Below are positions 13,251 to 26,301 of a DNA stretch of 64,000 nucleotides, piece by piece. The position numbers were made by a program, and so were the translations under genes. The first letter of the stretch is position 1. The number at the start of each line of letters is the position of its first letter. Source of the stretch: Lingula anatina. Lineage: Eukaryota; Brachiopoda; Lingulata; Lingulida; Lingulidae. Location of the stretch: NCBI RefSeq assembly GCF_001039355.2, contig NW_019776113.1:9787-73786 (forward strand). The letters run 5' to 3'. A model generated the notes under the pieces. That model was not told where the DNA came from and ran no database searches. It saw nothing but the letters and a program-made list of their open reading frames with translations.

Positions 13251-14990
13251 GATATTAAGTATCTAGTTCTAAAGTTACATTATGTACAAAAAGGTTAGAA
13301 TTTTTATCATAGAAAAAAATTCCACCTCCCAATCAAAGTTTTTTGAATGTAAGACTAATTCTGCCGTCTATAAAAAAATGTGACCTTTTGTTCATTACCA
13401 TTTTTCCATCAATTAGACTAGATTCCCAAGAGAGCTAATCTTCGTTCAATCATCCTGATAACTTTCTCAAATACAACTACAGTTTCAAAGGTCACTTTGT
13501 TCATTTGTAAGCCACTTTTCATCTTCCTACTGTCAAAAAAAAATCACTTTGTATCAAGAATTCTAGGATACCCATGTACAGAGGAAATCTTTTGTCATAT
13601 TAGATAGGACTGGGATTGAGTAATATCCAATTCATCAAAAACCCAATGGCAGCCCCTAGGTAACTGACAAGTTACTGTGCTCTTTTGTAATGTACAGGAG
13701 ACATATACAACAAATCTCCAAGCCTATGAATCATATGCACCATTTGGAAAATTATAAAACCCATTTCCCCGAGGCAATGTTGGAAAATAATAACAATATG
13801 ACATAACAGTGATCATTTTTGTTGTGTTAATTATGCAATATAAACTTTTCCTATTCCTAAGGCTCAATTCTCATGTGAATTGAATCACACAAATTACAAG
13901 TCCACAGCTCTGCTAGATCTCTCTATCTTCCTTTTATCAAACTTGAGGAAAAAATCAATTCTTTTGTATGTCTATCTGATAAACCAAATCTAGCAACTGT
14001 TGGAACAAATTACTTAAGACACCATCCACATATATGCAAAGCAGTGCAGCATGCTCTAACTTTTTTTGTAGATTGAATAAGCTACCACATCATTAGCCTC
14101 ACTTTAATAACAAAAAAGTACTGACAATGTTGTTTTCCACATTGTTGAATTTGATTTGCTGCAGAAGTTCAATTGTACATCCATGGCGTCAAACAGCCCT
14201 AACATTCATGATGCGACCAGACAAGCTGTCTCAAGGAATAAATATGATCGTGTAAAATCTTATCAGGTAATTGAATTACCTATACTTTGGGAGCTCGCCT
14301 TTGTCTCCTACCTTTCAAAACTATATCATCACAAGTCTTAATCAACCAAGACTGCATTTCTAGTATATTATGAGAATCCGACAGCTGATCTATGAGACAT
14401 TTTCTTTACATGAACTGTTCTAAAGTACGACTCCATTATCATGCTTCCTATATAACCTCAGGGGGACAGTTACCATGAATCACACACAGATCCTATGTTC
14501 TCCCTCAATTTACACACTTGAGTTTCCTCATTAATTCCAAGTCTAAAAGCAAAGAAGGCAGAATAACCTATGTGCTTTTTTTACCAAAAGAGGGTCAGCT
14601 GCTGGCCATGTTAAGATTGCCAAATGATAAATGAAACAAAGATGACTCACACTGAAGAGGACAGCTGCAACTGAACAGTACTTTTTTTCTAACGAGAATT
14701 TACAAAAGCCTTTTCCGTTTCTGTAAAGATTCTATGTCTATCTGCCGGAATTTAAAGACAGCAGGTAGGATGTGGAAGATAAAGCATATCCGTATCAGAT
14801 CACAGCTGTAAACACGTGCCCCAGCGGCAGTCACAGCTTCCATATTGCCACCAGCTTCATGAGCAGAATTTCAAAATGAGATGGTTGACTGTTAGTTAAT
14901 TACATTTCTTGGCATTAGACATCATTAAATACTGAGTACAATGCCTAAACAATTTTGAAAACTACTCTTGTCACCTTCTTGGCCATTCCT

Positions 14991-15011
14991 TTTTTTTTTT
15001 TTTTTTTTTTT
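14991..15011. repeat. Poly-T tract
   Basis: About 21 consecutive T bases within an intron of the SAMD5/SASH1-like gene. Confidence 0.9.
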
Positions 15012-16481
15012 GCCAATTATTTTTGGAGGTATCATTGTACAGTTTATATGTGTAACTGGCAGAGATTTGGGAAAGATATACTGACATAACATATCAATAC
15101 TGACAGTTAAAATCATTTTAAAAAAGTCATCCAATTTGTATAAATGTATCCTTTTCAGAAAGTGTATTTCTATTTTTTCTTCCCTCTTTTCATTTTTGCA
15201 CAACGCAAGCTCTCAAGTCATATAAGAAGAGCAATCCCTGAGGGTTTGCTTGACAAGTCAGCTTAAACATGGCTAGTCTCAGGAGAGAACTTACACTGCA
15301 CAGGGAGCAAAGGATGCTGCTTTGTTCTGTCAGCAGTGCAATTATCACATTGCCTCAGAGGAGTACTTGCCCCCCTCCCCTCCCTAAGCTTTGCACACAT
15401 TATACAAGAATAACTCGATGCAGTCTTTAAAAAATACTATCTGCATAACTATAGCTTTCTGTGTCGGTCTTGTTTTAATCTCAGGTAAATGGTATTTAGT
15501 TATTAAAAATGATGATTCACATATTAGAACTTGGAAAACTGCTTGAAGTCATTGGTCTATGTAGTATTGCAGTGTATTTATTTTTTTAGATAATCTTTAT
15601 CATATGAGACATTTTACTTGTCATTGTTTAGAGATGATATAATAATCACTGACATGTTTCTAAAGTTCTGCTTAACATTTACTCATTTTACAGCTTTTTA
15701 GTTTATGTTCTATATTGCACATATAACACAATAAATCTAACAGCAATCTACAATCCTGAGAACTTGACACTTGTATCTATTTCTATTCCAAACATACAAC
15801 ACCCCAACAACTGAAACATGTGCACATCACCCACCCACTTCTCTAGAAAAAAATTTGTTTCTATATAATCATCTTCATCATTTATCTTTTAAAGAAAACA
15901 CTTGTGGTGACAATCAGGCATAAGGAACACCTTAAGATTACAGGCACATTCACATCAGGATCAACTTAGACCGAAATGGACTGAATTAATCAGATTGAAA
16001 AGTTAACGTTGGGAACTCTGTTTAATCTTGAGCTATATGTGCAGTTGGTTATGTCTTCTAGGTTAAAGTCAGTCTGAGGTAGTCCTGATGTAAACACATC
16101 TACACAGAAAGGTGTTAGAGTATTTGTGAAATATGCACAGATAACACTTAGGATTCCTCCAAAGTGCTAGGAATCCATGACAGCAGCATACGCTCCACTG
16201 TGTATGTGGAAACAGCAACATGTAAGGATTGGGTAATTAAAGTGGATTTGGTTTGCTTTTGGAATTCTCATTACAGAAAAGGAGAAAGCAAAATACTTCT
16301 GTTAGCAAAACTAAGTTGTGCTTTGGAGGCATCCACGCACCTGAACTTTATAACCTCAAACTGTGAACTCTGCTTACAAACTAAAAGCAAAACTAATCTG
16401 CATGTAGTTTGTATCCAAAAACAACTACATCTTCTGGTAATTTTTGTCAAATAAACACAATGAAAGAGTTAACCTGCTTAC

Positions 16482-16537
16482 CTGGCACTGGCCACTGAAA
16501 GAATTTGGTACAGTTCTGCTGCACGACTTGTCATGGG
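16482..16537 (-). CDS. Exon 4 of the SAMD5/SASH1-like gene
   Basis: This is a 56-nt exon with an atttcag acceptor after a T-rich tract and a CCAG|gtaagc donor. It starts in phase 0, as exon 3 requires, and ends in phase 2. It encodes PMTSRAAELYQILSVASA followed by a split Arg codon. No homologue is recognised; support is splice signals and phase agreement on both sides. Confidence 0.55.
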
Positions 16538-19500
16538 CTGAAATATTAAAAAGAACACCTAAGTAAAACCATTTGCATAAACATTTGGTATTCATTAAAG
16601 CCATGCTAATGCAGGTGTATAAGACATTGAACTAGCTTGCAAACCATGAAAAGAAAAAATGCCAGTAAAACACATTACATTTTAATGAAATGTATTTGAA
16701 TTGTGGCAAACTGATGTCCTTTTTTTTCATGTTCTTTTTGAAGTCATACATTGAATGTGATGCTATGAAAGGAGTCAAATATGGAAGAAGAATGCAAAGA
16801 TTACCACTGGATTTATTTCTACACAGTCTCACCAAACTTTATACAACCCTCTTGAAAAGATCAATAAAAACCTCTGTTACTATGATTGGGATGGTGGCAG
16901 AGGTTGAAGTATCAGGCGAGGGTAAAAATAGCTCTCTAGAAAGTCTTGTTTTATGAACACAAAGACATAAATGGGCTTTCATGTTCAATAATTTTTCTTC
17001 GAGCAAGAAAAATTGATTTCACTTTTAAAGATGAGAACAATTCTGAAAGTATTTCAATCTTAAGTCAATAGCAAGTCTAAAATGATGATCGAGTTGTTTG
17101 TAAAAAAATACGTATAAAATGTAATTATCACTCTACATGCATGTTTATATGTACAAACAACTTTAAAGTTCTTTTAAAAAACATAACCACATTTAATGTG
17201 AAATTGATTTGTTTGCCTCCTCTTTTTCTTTTCTTGGACCACCTTTATCATTGTTTTGATCTTTTTTTCTTTATGTGGTTTGAGCAAACATATTCCAGAC
17301 TGAATACAGCAAAGGTTCAGACAAAACAATTATTACAGCTGGTTGTGTTGTTTCTAAAATATTGAAACCACCAGTTAAGTTTTATCTCTTTTTTCCTTCA
17401 CTTTCAGGGCACAACTTTCACATTTATGGTTCTTGTGAGTATGTTTAAGATCTCAATAGAAGTGTACAGACATATTTCTTGAGACAAAAATACACAGTAT
17501 GGACCTGAACATGAATAGCACAATTTTCTGGAGATCGAGAAAAATTCATGGGCTTGATGCAGCCATGCATACCTGCAGGTTCAATGGAAAAATCTCAGGC
17601 ACTATGCTACCTGCTGGATTCAATTTACTGTGTTTCCATTTTTGCTATTCAAGTACATAAGGGAAATGCAATAACCCATTCCACAAAAAGCTATCAAGGC
17701 TCCCTATAATGCATAGATATTGTTTCTGAGAGAGATCCTGGAATTCAACTTGCAAATTATAAAACTGATGTACATTCAACTCTCTCAAACACAATGGGTA
17801 CGTAAAAAAGGGCAAACCAGACATATTAAGCAAAAATTCACTACATCTTCCAATTTTAATAGTGAGTCCACTATTTTAATCACAACAACTATCATCATTT
17901 TAATTGGCAGAAGCTTTTAATATAGCCCAATTTTAATTATTTTCCTTTTAAAAGAATTTATGTTCAAACGAAAGACAAAGCCAAATAAATGGTTTATTTT
18001 CCTCTATATTTTGACAGCAAACAGCTTCTTAAAATAATTCCTTTAATATATGATGGCCTGTTTAAAAGCCAATTTATATTAATGAAAACTGTGGAACTGA
18101 CTAGTGTTGGTGTGTGGCCATATCTCTATGGCAAAGTCATATATTTATTCTTGAACCTGGGTGCATTCAAATAGTATTAATCCCAATATTTTCATTCTTT
18201 CATTTTCTTACCTTAAAACAGTGCCAAAATACTATACAAGAGCATTCATACCATAACATTTATTTTCAAAAGCTACAGAGACTGAACATGTAGAAAAATG
18301 AAAAAGAAATGGCACTAGTGTTGGACACAAATGTTTGATGGTTTTCCGTCTTTTCCAGGTGATATCCACATCCCCTATTCAACACCTTTAGACTACCACT
18401 ACATTCATGATAAACTGGACCCTGGGATCATCACAAAATATAAATCCCTCCCATTCAATGTACATATTTGTTGTTACATGAATGACACCTTATTTCAACA
18501 GATACCAAGATAAGTGGATACAAATATCTAAACATATCATGTCAACCACAAACCCAGGTTTATGCTAGGATTATACTGATTGATTGTGTCAACTTGTCAG
18601 TCATGTCAATCTCCAATCTCCATCTCTCTGGCTACTATCTGACCCCAGTCCTGGACAGAAGCTATGGTCTTACTGGTTACAACAGATGCTCTCATGTCAA
18701 CTACTGTACATATTTATGTAAAGAAATAAGACAGAAGGGTGAATCATTGATTTTTCTCCCTTTCCTTTTTTCCATGCTTTGAATGGTAATAGAAGCAAGC
18801 TTTAGCAATAGCTGACTCACTATCCAACTTTTCTTTTCAATTTCAGTTTCTATGCCATTTTCTATTCTTATCAAATTTTACCATGTTATTTAATCAACTT
18901 TAATTCCATTTTTGTTTCTTTTAAAGGTCTTGTTTACTCAGAGCACTGAATTAAAATAATTTTTGCTGTCTATACCACTTTTTCTTTAAATACCATTATT
19001 TATTATGACAGCAGTATAACAAAGGCCTCACAGCAATTTCATCACAACAACTGTAACATAAAGTGTAGATAAGAAAAATGCTGAGAGTGACTTCCTAATC
19101 AAGTTTCTTTGTACCCCACAGTAAATATCATCAAAATAAAAGGCCTCTTTGTGAAACAGGAGAAACATGTTCCTATCAGAGGAGATCACTTTAGGACATG
19201 CTCCAAAGATCAACACAGGGATAAGAAAATGATAACCTGTCTACAAAATAATCCAATCTTTCTTGGTGTATGAATTTCAAAGGTGTATAATACATTATCT
19301 CTGCACAAAGTTTTGGAGTTGTTAAAAACAAAGTAGTCAGGCCTTGTATGTCTGTTAAGAAATTTACTATGGGCATTCCCATTTTAGAGGTGGTTATATC
19401 CAATCTTTGTGCTTGTTTTGATACAACTTTTATGTTAAACAATTGTATCGTAAATTCTTCAAAATGATGAGACAGGTGCCTTGTCTCAGATATGACACAA

Positions 19501-20498
19501 AGTGTCAGAGAAGGTAAGGGCCCTGCTGTATTGTATTGATACAAAGATAGGGAAATAGCAACCATAAACATCAGCAGTTGGCACATCCTCACAAGACCGG
19601 AAATATTGAATTCTGTATTTCAGACAGAAACATGAAAAAGGGGCTTTAAAAGATATAAGATTTCCATTTTATCTCTCACACATTTTGCACAGGTGCATGG
19701 TTCGAATGTAGGCACAAGAGATATAGTATCAATGACAGCCACGTGGCCACGTAACCTGACAGGCTTGACAAATGTGTGCAATCTTTGCTAAATCATTATA
19801 TTATTGTTTTATATTCCTTTAGCGTTCAACAAACATTTTAACACAGGAAATAAGGAAATTAAGTATTATGACAGTTATTAAGCAGAGGATGTTCTATTTT
19901 CAGCAATAAATTGGAATAGGATGTTCTATTTCCAGCAGTAAATTGAAATACAAGAAACAGGAATAGCATTGGCAATGTGAAATAAAATTACATGACTGTG
20001 CAAATTGAAAAATTATGTATTTTTACGACAACAGACCTGACAAATTTCAAAACATCAATGCACAACAGTCTCCATAGGTGAACAACTCCTACCAGAATGT
20101 AGTTTTTGTTTAAGTTAATGGACTCAGGGATTTGTCAAATGATAAATACTGACATTCAAATCAAGAAGTTTTTAATACTTCTCCAGCCGTGCCATTACTT
20201 GGTTTCAGCTAGTTATAAAAATTTACTATATACCAAAACTTCGATTTGTCTCAAAGATTTTAAAGAAAAAAAAGTATGCTTTTGTAAATGTGTGAACATA
20301 TGAGTACATTAATGCACCAAGTTGTAGAACAACTCCAATGAATCCCAAGGTATGTTGACTGCATTTTGTAATGCTGGGCCAACAGCATGTGGTCATGCAA
20401 TTAATCTGCCACTTATGAGTTGGTTTTTGTGAGAGAGAGTGTGTAAGCATGTACATGCATTGTAACTGTGTGAACATATGAAGACAAGCATATCTTAC
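16538..20498 (-). other. Intron of the SAMD5/SASH1-like gene
   Basis: AT-rich sequence; no gene or clear repeat is seen. Confidence 0.5.
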
Positions 20499-20606
20499 TG
20501 GTGGGTAAGCTGGCAGTGGGGGAGGCTGGTCACGGGATGGAGATAAAGGGTGATGATCACAGTAGTACTGGGACATGGACACTTGCTGACTGGTGGATGG
20601 CACAGG
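20499..20606 (-). CDS. Exon 3 of the SAMD5/SASH1-like gene, proline-rich
   Basis: This is a 108-nt open segment of 36 codons with a tttctag acceptor and a CCA|gtaaga donor, phase 0 at both ends, compatible with exon 2 upstream and the exon at 16482-16537 downstream. It encodes a low-complexity Ser/Gln/Pro-rich stretch ending in PPPLPAYPP, a plausible SH3- or WW-binding peptide. Support comes from splice sites, phase and composition; I do not recognise a direct homologue. Confidence 0.6.
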
Positions 20607-20698
20607 CTAGAAAAATACATAACAATAAGGTCACATTCACAGCTGGACACACCTAGACCTGAAACAGTTCTGCTGGCATCACCAGACAACCAGATTGC

Positions 20699-23417
20699 TT
20701 AACTGGCAAATTATACTATTCAACACAAGATCCCTGTCTACGGTAGTTTGGTTGTCTGCTGCCATTAGGGACTATTTTCAGTCTAAGTTACAGTCCAGAT
20801 GTGTACATGGCCAGGAGTCAAATTTACATTGATAAAAGATCATCCCATCTAGATATGACCCTTGTCATTCGGCCATCTGATTAAAGCTAAGCTCACCCTC
20901 CTATGTTCAGAGAAGGATGATGGGTCATACTGAGAAATGGTTGCTCTATATTCAATGTAAATCTGACCGAATATACAATGACAGTCTGTGCAGTCACAGA
21001 AAAATGATGTATAACAGATTTTAAATTCCTGAATTCTGGAGGGAAAATCAACAGTTAAAAAATTTTATGGCTATTACTAGTACAACATTTTTTTTTTTCC
21101 ATACTAAGAAACAAACTGTAATGATCACAAGATGGGAAAAACAATTTTGCCATAAATGAGTCACAGATTTTTTTTGACTTCAGTGTAATTTCAATTTACA
21201 CAGGAAGCCATGGAATTTTCCCTTACAGTCTTCTCAGTATCTGCACTAAATATAATGCACAGTATGCTAAACAATTCAACAATATATCGACAGTGCTTAT
21301 AAATATAAAGTTACAACAGTTATGCAACACAGTACAAACATCACGCAAGATGTGACTACAGAGTTCTAAGATGACAGTGCAAATATTGGTGGATGACATT
21401 AACATGCATAACACACTCCTTAGGTTATAGATTTCCTTAAGCAAGCAAGACTTCAATTAACAATCAAATTGGCTTAGTATTTCAATTTCTAGCCTGCTTT
21501 ACTGTGCCAGAGCACCTGTACTTGGGTGAATGTCAAAGCAGAAAATGATATATATTATAAGTAATTTTCTCAACAATAACTGCCCTTTCCACACCAATCT
21601 CTTATAGTTTTGGAGAGAGTGACTAAGTAGCACTGTGATCAAAATTAAAACAAAGTGACCACAGCACTTTCTCAGGTCATTTCAAACTTGTTTTATGTGT
21701 AGGCATTTGGTTCTGAACATGCAAATAGGCCCATACATTCCAAATACTGCTGCAGCTTAGTCCAAATGTAACCCAGGTGTTAATTTAAATCTTAAATCAA
21801 TGTGATAATGGTTTGCAAATCCATTTTACCTTGGGGGAGGTATGTGCTTTAATTCAAACCTTCAAATGACAAAAACACATTATATAGAAAATTCCTGAGA
21901 GTGGTAAAAACATAAAACAAAGAAAACCAGTAGCTTGCTTCAAGCTCAAATCTCACACCCTTGTCAGCAAGGATATTTATGTCTAAGACACAAGTCAGTT
22001 CCTAGCTGGAGATTTTTTTTAAAAAACTTCCCGTTTGCAAGAACCTTTCAATCTTTTGGGAAGGATAAAATACAAAGCTCAGAACCCCCTTTGTATTCTT
22101 CTGTGACTCCTTACTGTTTCTTTGTGAGTAGGCACCCCAGCTGCCTGTAGTTCTTTGAGTTTGTACAGGACATCACTCTGGTGTGTGTTGAATTCTTTGG
22201 CATATTTGTGAGCAAGGACTTCAATTGAAGCAACATCACCCTGAAATGATCCAATAAGAATAAAATGAAATAACTGCTTAGTTTTTGGCAACAATGTTTT
22301 ATACACGTATAAGCAATGGATTATAGTATTATAGTAATTACATACTACATATGTACTAATAAAAAGAGGGTTATTCAAACAAGTAATAAATATAAAATAT
22401 CACAAAAATCATGTTTCCTATAAATTTATAATATTTTTGAAAACAATGTATTACATAATAAATATATCACTTTAATTGTACCCAATAACAAACCAATCAA
22501 ATGTCATCAAAGGTCAATAATTCTCACTTTACATATTTTGATAAACTAAAATGCTATAGAGTACTTTGACCAAACATTTAAGTTGGGCTTCATCATGCAT
22601 CACTTGCCCCTTTCAACACAACATAAATATTTTTGGCATATTTCTACTGTTTACATTTATATTCAAGTTGAAATGAGACTGAACTTGGATTACACTTTTA
22701 CAGTCTCCAACAACCATATACAATTCCACCCTCTGTGTAGATAACATTAGACAGTGTGGTGCAGTTTCACACTGCCCATTCACTGAAGTGATCTGTCACC
22801 TTTATCCCTGATTAATGGCAAAATATAGGGACCAGTTTTGGTCATTAATCTCTCCTTTTGGCATCATGGTATCAGACAGCTCAGTGATCTACACAAAGAA
22901 CATACCAGATCTGAGTAAATACCCTCTCCTGCCACCTGTCGCCATACCCTCTTAATTTGCTTCTTCACTTGGGCAACAAAACCTAATTCCAGCTATCAGT
23001 CCTGTTTGCAATGATTTAGATATGTTGGTGAGAAACGAAGCAGGTATTAATGGGCCATTAATCTGATGGAATGGCATCTGCTGGCCATTCTGAATGATAA
23101 AACATTGGGAACACCATAGTGGCAGCCACCCTGATCCTTTTTAGAATAGGGACAACACCTCTCCTCAGTCTCCTCTAGCTAGAAATGATGTTTGTCATTA
23201 CCATTCATTGATGGGCAACATTAAGTATCAGACTGTGCCAAAAACTTTTAGCCTCCTAGCCCTTTTGGCTAACAGGGTCTAGGAATATACAAGACTAAAG
23301 TAGAAACAGTGGTCAGTAACTGAAAAAAATTACCATATTTTTCTGACCCTGATACAATATTAATGGCATTTGGTATGGGGCCCAGTGTTGAAATTAAAGA
23401 CTGAATTTGGTGAGGGT
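20699..23417. repeat. Block A of a three-copy segment
   Basis: This matches block B (23524-26300) along its whole length, and matches block C (26302-28142) from about 21661 onward. It contains SASH1-like exon 2. It ends at an N. It begins at an empty TTAA site, where block B carries a MITE end. See findings for interpretation as unmerged haplotypes. Confidence 0.9.
22115..22240 (-). CDS. Third copy of SASH1-like exon 2 (copy A)
   Basis: This is identical in translation and splice sites to the other two copies. It lies in block A, whose left flank is continuous with the unique sequence containing exon 3. Block A is closer in sequence to block C than to block B, as expected if A and C are one haplotype and B the other. 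Confidence 0.5.
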
Positions 23418-23418
23418 N
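23418..23418. other. Single N at a contig join
   Basis: The N separates the end of block A from a truncated MITE and block B. Confidence 0.95.
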
Positions 23419-23527
23419 CGTTGAATGTAAAAATGGATTCATTAACCATTGGTAAGTATGGGAAAATTGTTGTTTACTCCAGGAAAATTCATTTTTTGGC
23501 CAAAACGAAGAGTTATTATCACTTTAA
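23419..23527. mobile_element. Truncated TTAA MITE at the left of block B
   Basis: About 108 bp match the right end of the element at 45635-45979, ending in its terminal repeat (GAGTTATTATC..) and TTAA. The left part is cut by the N. The same TTAA at 20699-20702 in block A has no insertion. Confidence 0.85.
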
Positions 23528-26300
23528 CTGGCAAATTATACTATTCAACACAAGATCCCTGTGTACAGTAGTTTGGTTGTCTGCTGCCATTAGGGACTAT
23601 TTTCAGTCTAAGTTACAGTCCAGATGTGTACATGGCCAGGAGTCAAATTTACATTGATAAAAGATCATCCCATCTAGATATGACCCTTGTCATTCGGCCA
23701 TCTGATTAAAGCTAAGCTCACCCTCCTATGTTCAGAGAAGGATAATGGGTCATACTGAGAAATGGTTGCTCTATATTCAATGTAAATCTGACCGAATATA
23801 CAATGACAGTCTGTACAGTCACAGAAAAATGATGTATAACAGATTTTAAATTCCTGAATTCTGGAGGGAAAATCAACAGTTACAAATTTTTATGGCTATT
23901 ACTAGTACAACATTTTTTCCATACTAAGAAACAAACTGTAATGATCACAAGATGGGAAAAACAATTTTGCCATAAATGAGTCACAGATTTTTTTTTGACT
24001 TCAGTGTAATTTCAATTTACACAGGAAGCCATGGAATTTTCCCTTACAGTCTTCTCAGTATCTGCACTAAATATAATGCACAGTATGCTGAACAATTCAA
24101 CAATATATCGACAGTGCTTATAAATATAAAGTTACAACAGTTATGCAACACAGTACAAACATCACGCAAGATGTGACAACAGAGTTCTAAGATGACAGTG
24201 CAAATATTGGTGGATGACATTAACATGCATAACACACTCCTTAGGTTATAGATTTCCTTAAGCAAGCAAGACTTCAATTAACAATCAAATTGGCTTAGTA
24301 TTTCAATTTCTAGCCTGCTTTACTGTGCCAGAGCACCTTTACTTGGGTGAATGTCAAAGCAGAAAATGATATATATTATAAGTAATTTTCTCAACAATAA
24401 CTGCCCTTTCCACACCAATCTCTTATAGTTTTGGAGAGAGTGACTAAGTAGCACTGTGATCAAAATTAAAACAAAGTGACCACAGCACTTTCTCAGGTCA
24501 TTTCAAACTTGTTTTATGTGTAGGCATTTGGTTCTGAACATGCAAATAGGCCCATACATTCCAAATACTGCTGCAGCTTAGTCCAAATGTAACCCAGGTG
24601 TTAATTTAAATCTTAAATCAATGTGATAATGGTTTGCAAATCCATTTTACCTTGGGGGAGGTATGTGCTTTAATTTAAACCTTCAAATGACAAAAACACA
24701 TTATATAGAAAATTCCTGAGAGTGGTAAAAACATAAAACAAAGAAAAACAGTAGCTTGCTTCAAGCTCAAAACTCACACCCTTGTCAGCAAGGATATTTT
24801 GTCTAAGACACAAGTCAGTTCCTAGCTGGAGATTTTTTTAAAAAAACTTCCCGTTTGCAAGAACCTTTCAATCTTTTGGGAAGGATAAAATACAAAGCTC
24901 AGAACCCCCTTTGTATTCTTCTGTGACTCCTTACTGTTTCTTTGTGAGTAGGCACCCCAGCTGCCTGTAGTTCTTTGAGTTTGTACAGGACATCACTCTG
25001 GTGTGTGTTGAATTCTTTGGCATATTTGTGAGCAAGGACTTCAATTGAAGCAACATCACCCTGAAATGATCCAATAAGAATAAAATGAAATAACTGCTTA
25101 GTTTTTGGCAACAATGTTTTATACCCGTATAAGCAATGGATTATAGTAATTACATACTACATGTGTACTTATAAAAAGAGGGTTATTCAAACAAGTAATA
25201 AATATAAAATATCACAAAAATCATGTTTCCTATCAATTTATAATATTTTTGAAAACAATGTATTACATAATAAATATATCACTTTAATTGCACCCAATAA
25301 CAAACCAATCAAATGTCATCAAAGGTCAATAATTCTCACTTTACATATTTTGATAAACTAAAATGCTATAGAGTACTTTGACCAAACATTTAAGTTGGGC
25401 TTCATCATGCATCACTTGCCCCTTTCAACACAACATAAATATTTTTGGCATATTTCTACTGTTTACATTTATATTCAAGTTGAAATGAGACTGAACTTGG
25501 ATTACACTTTTACAGTCTCCAACAACCATATACAATTCCACCCTCTGTGTAGATAACATTAGACAGTGTGGTGCAGTTTCACACTGCCCATTCACTGAAG
25601 TGATCTGTCACCTTTATCCCTGATTAATGGCAAAATATAGGGACCAGTTTTGGTCATTAATCTCTCCTTTTGGCATCATGGTATCAGACAGCTCAGTGAT
25701 CAACACAAAGAACATACCAGATCTGAGTAAATACCCTCTCCTGCCACCTGTCGCCATACCCTCTTAATTTGCTTCTTCACTTGGGCAACAAAACCTAATT
25801 CCAGCTATCAGTCCTGTTTGCAATGATTTAGATATGTTGGTGAGAAACGAAGCAGGTATTAATGGGCCATTAATCTGATGGAATGGTATCTGCTGGCCAT
25901 TCTGAATGATAAAACATTGGGAGCACCATAGTGGCAGCCACCCTGAGCCTTTTTAGAATAGGGACAACACCTCTCCTCAGTCTCTGATGTTTGTCATTAC
26001 CATTCATTGATGGGCAACATGAAGTATCAGACTGTGCCAAAAACTTTTAGCCTCCTAGCCCTTTTGGCTAACAGGGTCTAGGAATATACAAGACTAAAGT
26101 AGAAACAGTGGTCAGTAACTGAAAAAAATTACCATATTTTTCTGACTCTGATACAATATTAATGGCATTTGGTATGGGGCCCAGTGTTGAAATTAAAGAC
26201 TGGAGTTGGTGAGGGTTTTTAAAAAGATTAAAAAAGACTGATAGTGCCTGAGGAGAGAATATATGCTGGACTGACACTAAGAAGTGGATCCAAACTTGTT
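23524..26300. repeat. Block B of a three-copy segment
   Basis: This is the second copy, with exon 2 at 24935-25060. Relative to A and C it lacks about 14 bp near 25984 and has other small indels. N bases at 23418 and 26301 bracket it and the MITE fragment to its left. Confidence 0.9.
24935..25060 (-). CDS. Second copy of SASH1-like exon 2 (copy B)
   Basis: This encodes the same 42 residues as the exon at 26756-26881, with the same acceptor and donor. It lies in block B, bounded by N bases at 23418 and 26301. Block B differs from the other two blocks by scattered substitutions and short indels in its introns. It is probably the allelic copy placed in tandem by the assembler. If real, the mature protein could carry the 42-aa segment two or three times in frame, because both exon ends are phase 0. 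Confidence 0.5.
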
Positions 26301-26301
26301 N
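26301..26301. other. Single N at a contig join
   Basis: The N separates the end of block B from the start of block C, in the middle of duplicated sequence. Confidence 0.95.

Larger units (their letters stand above)
2439..16481 (-). other. Large intron of the SAMD5/SASH1-like gene
   Basis: This holds the hairpin MITE at 5343, the TTAA MITE at 5689, microsatellites, tandem duplications and the LINE relic listed separately. No further exon with convincing splice sites was found, though small exons could be missed. Confidence 0.5.

Noticed and set aside
21223-21456. Open frame repeated at 24044-24277
   Set aside because: Repeated only because the block is duplicated; it is intron sequence with no splice or homology support.
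23370-23657. Open frame across the N at 23418
   Set aside because: It joins block A intron, an assembly gap and a MITE end; not a gene.
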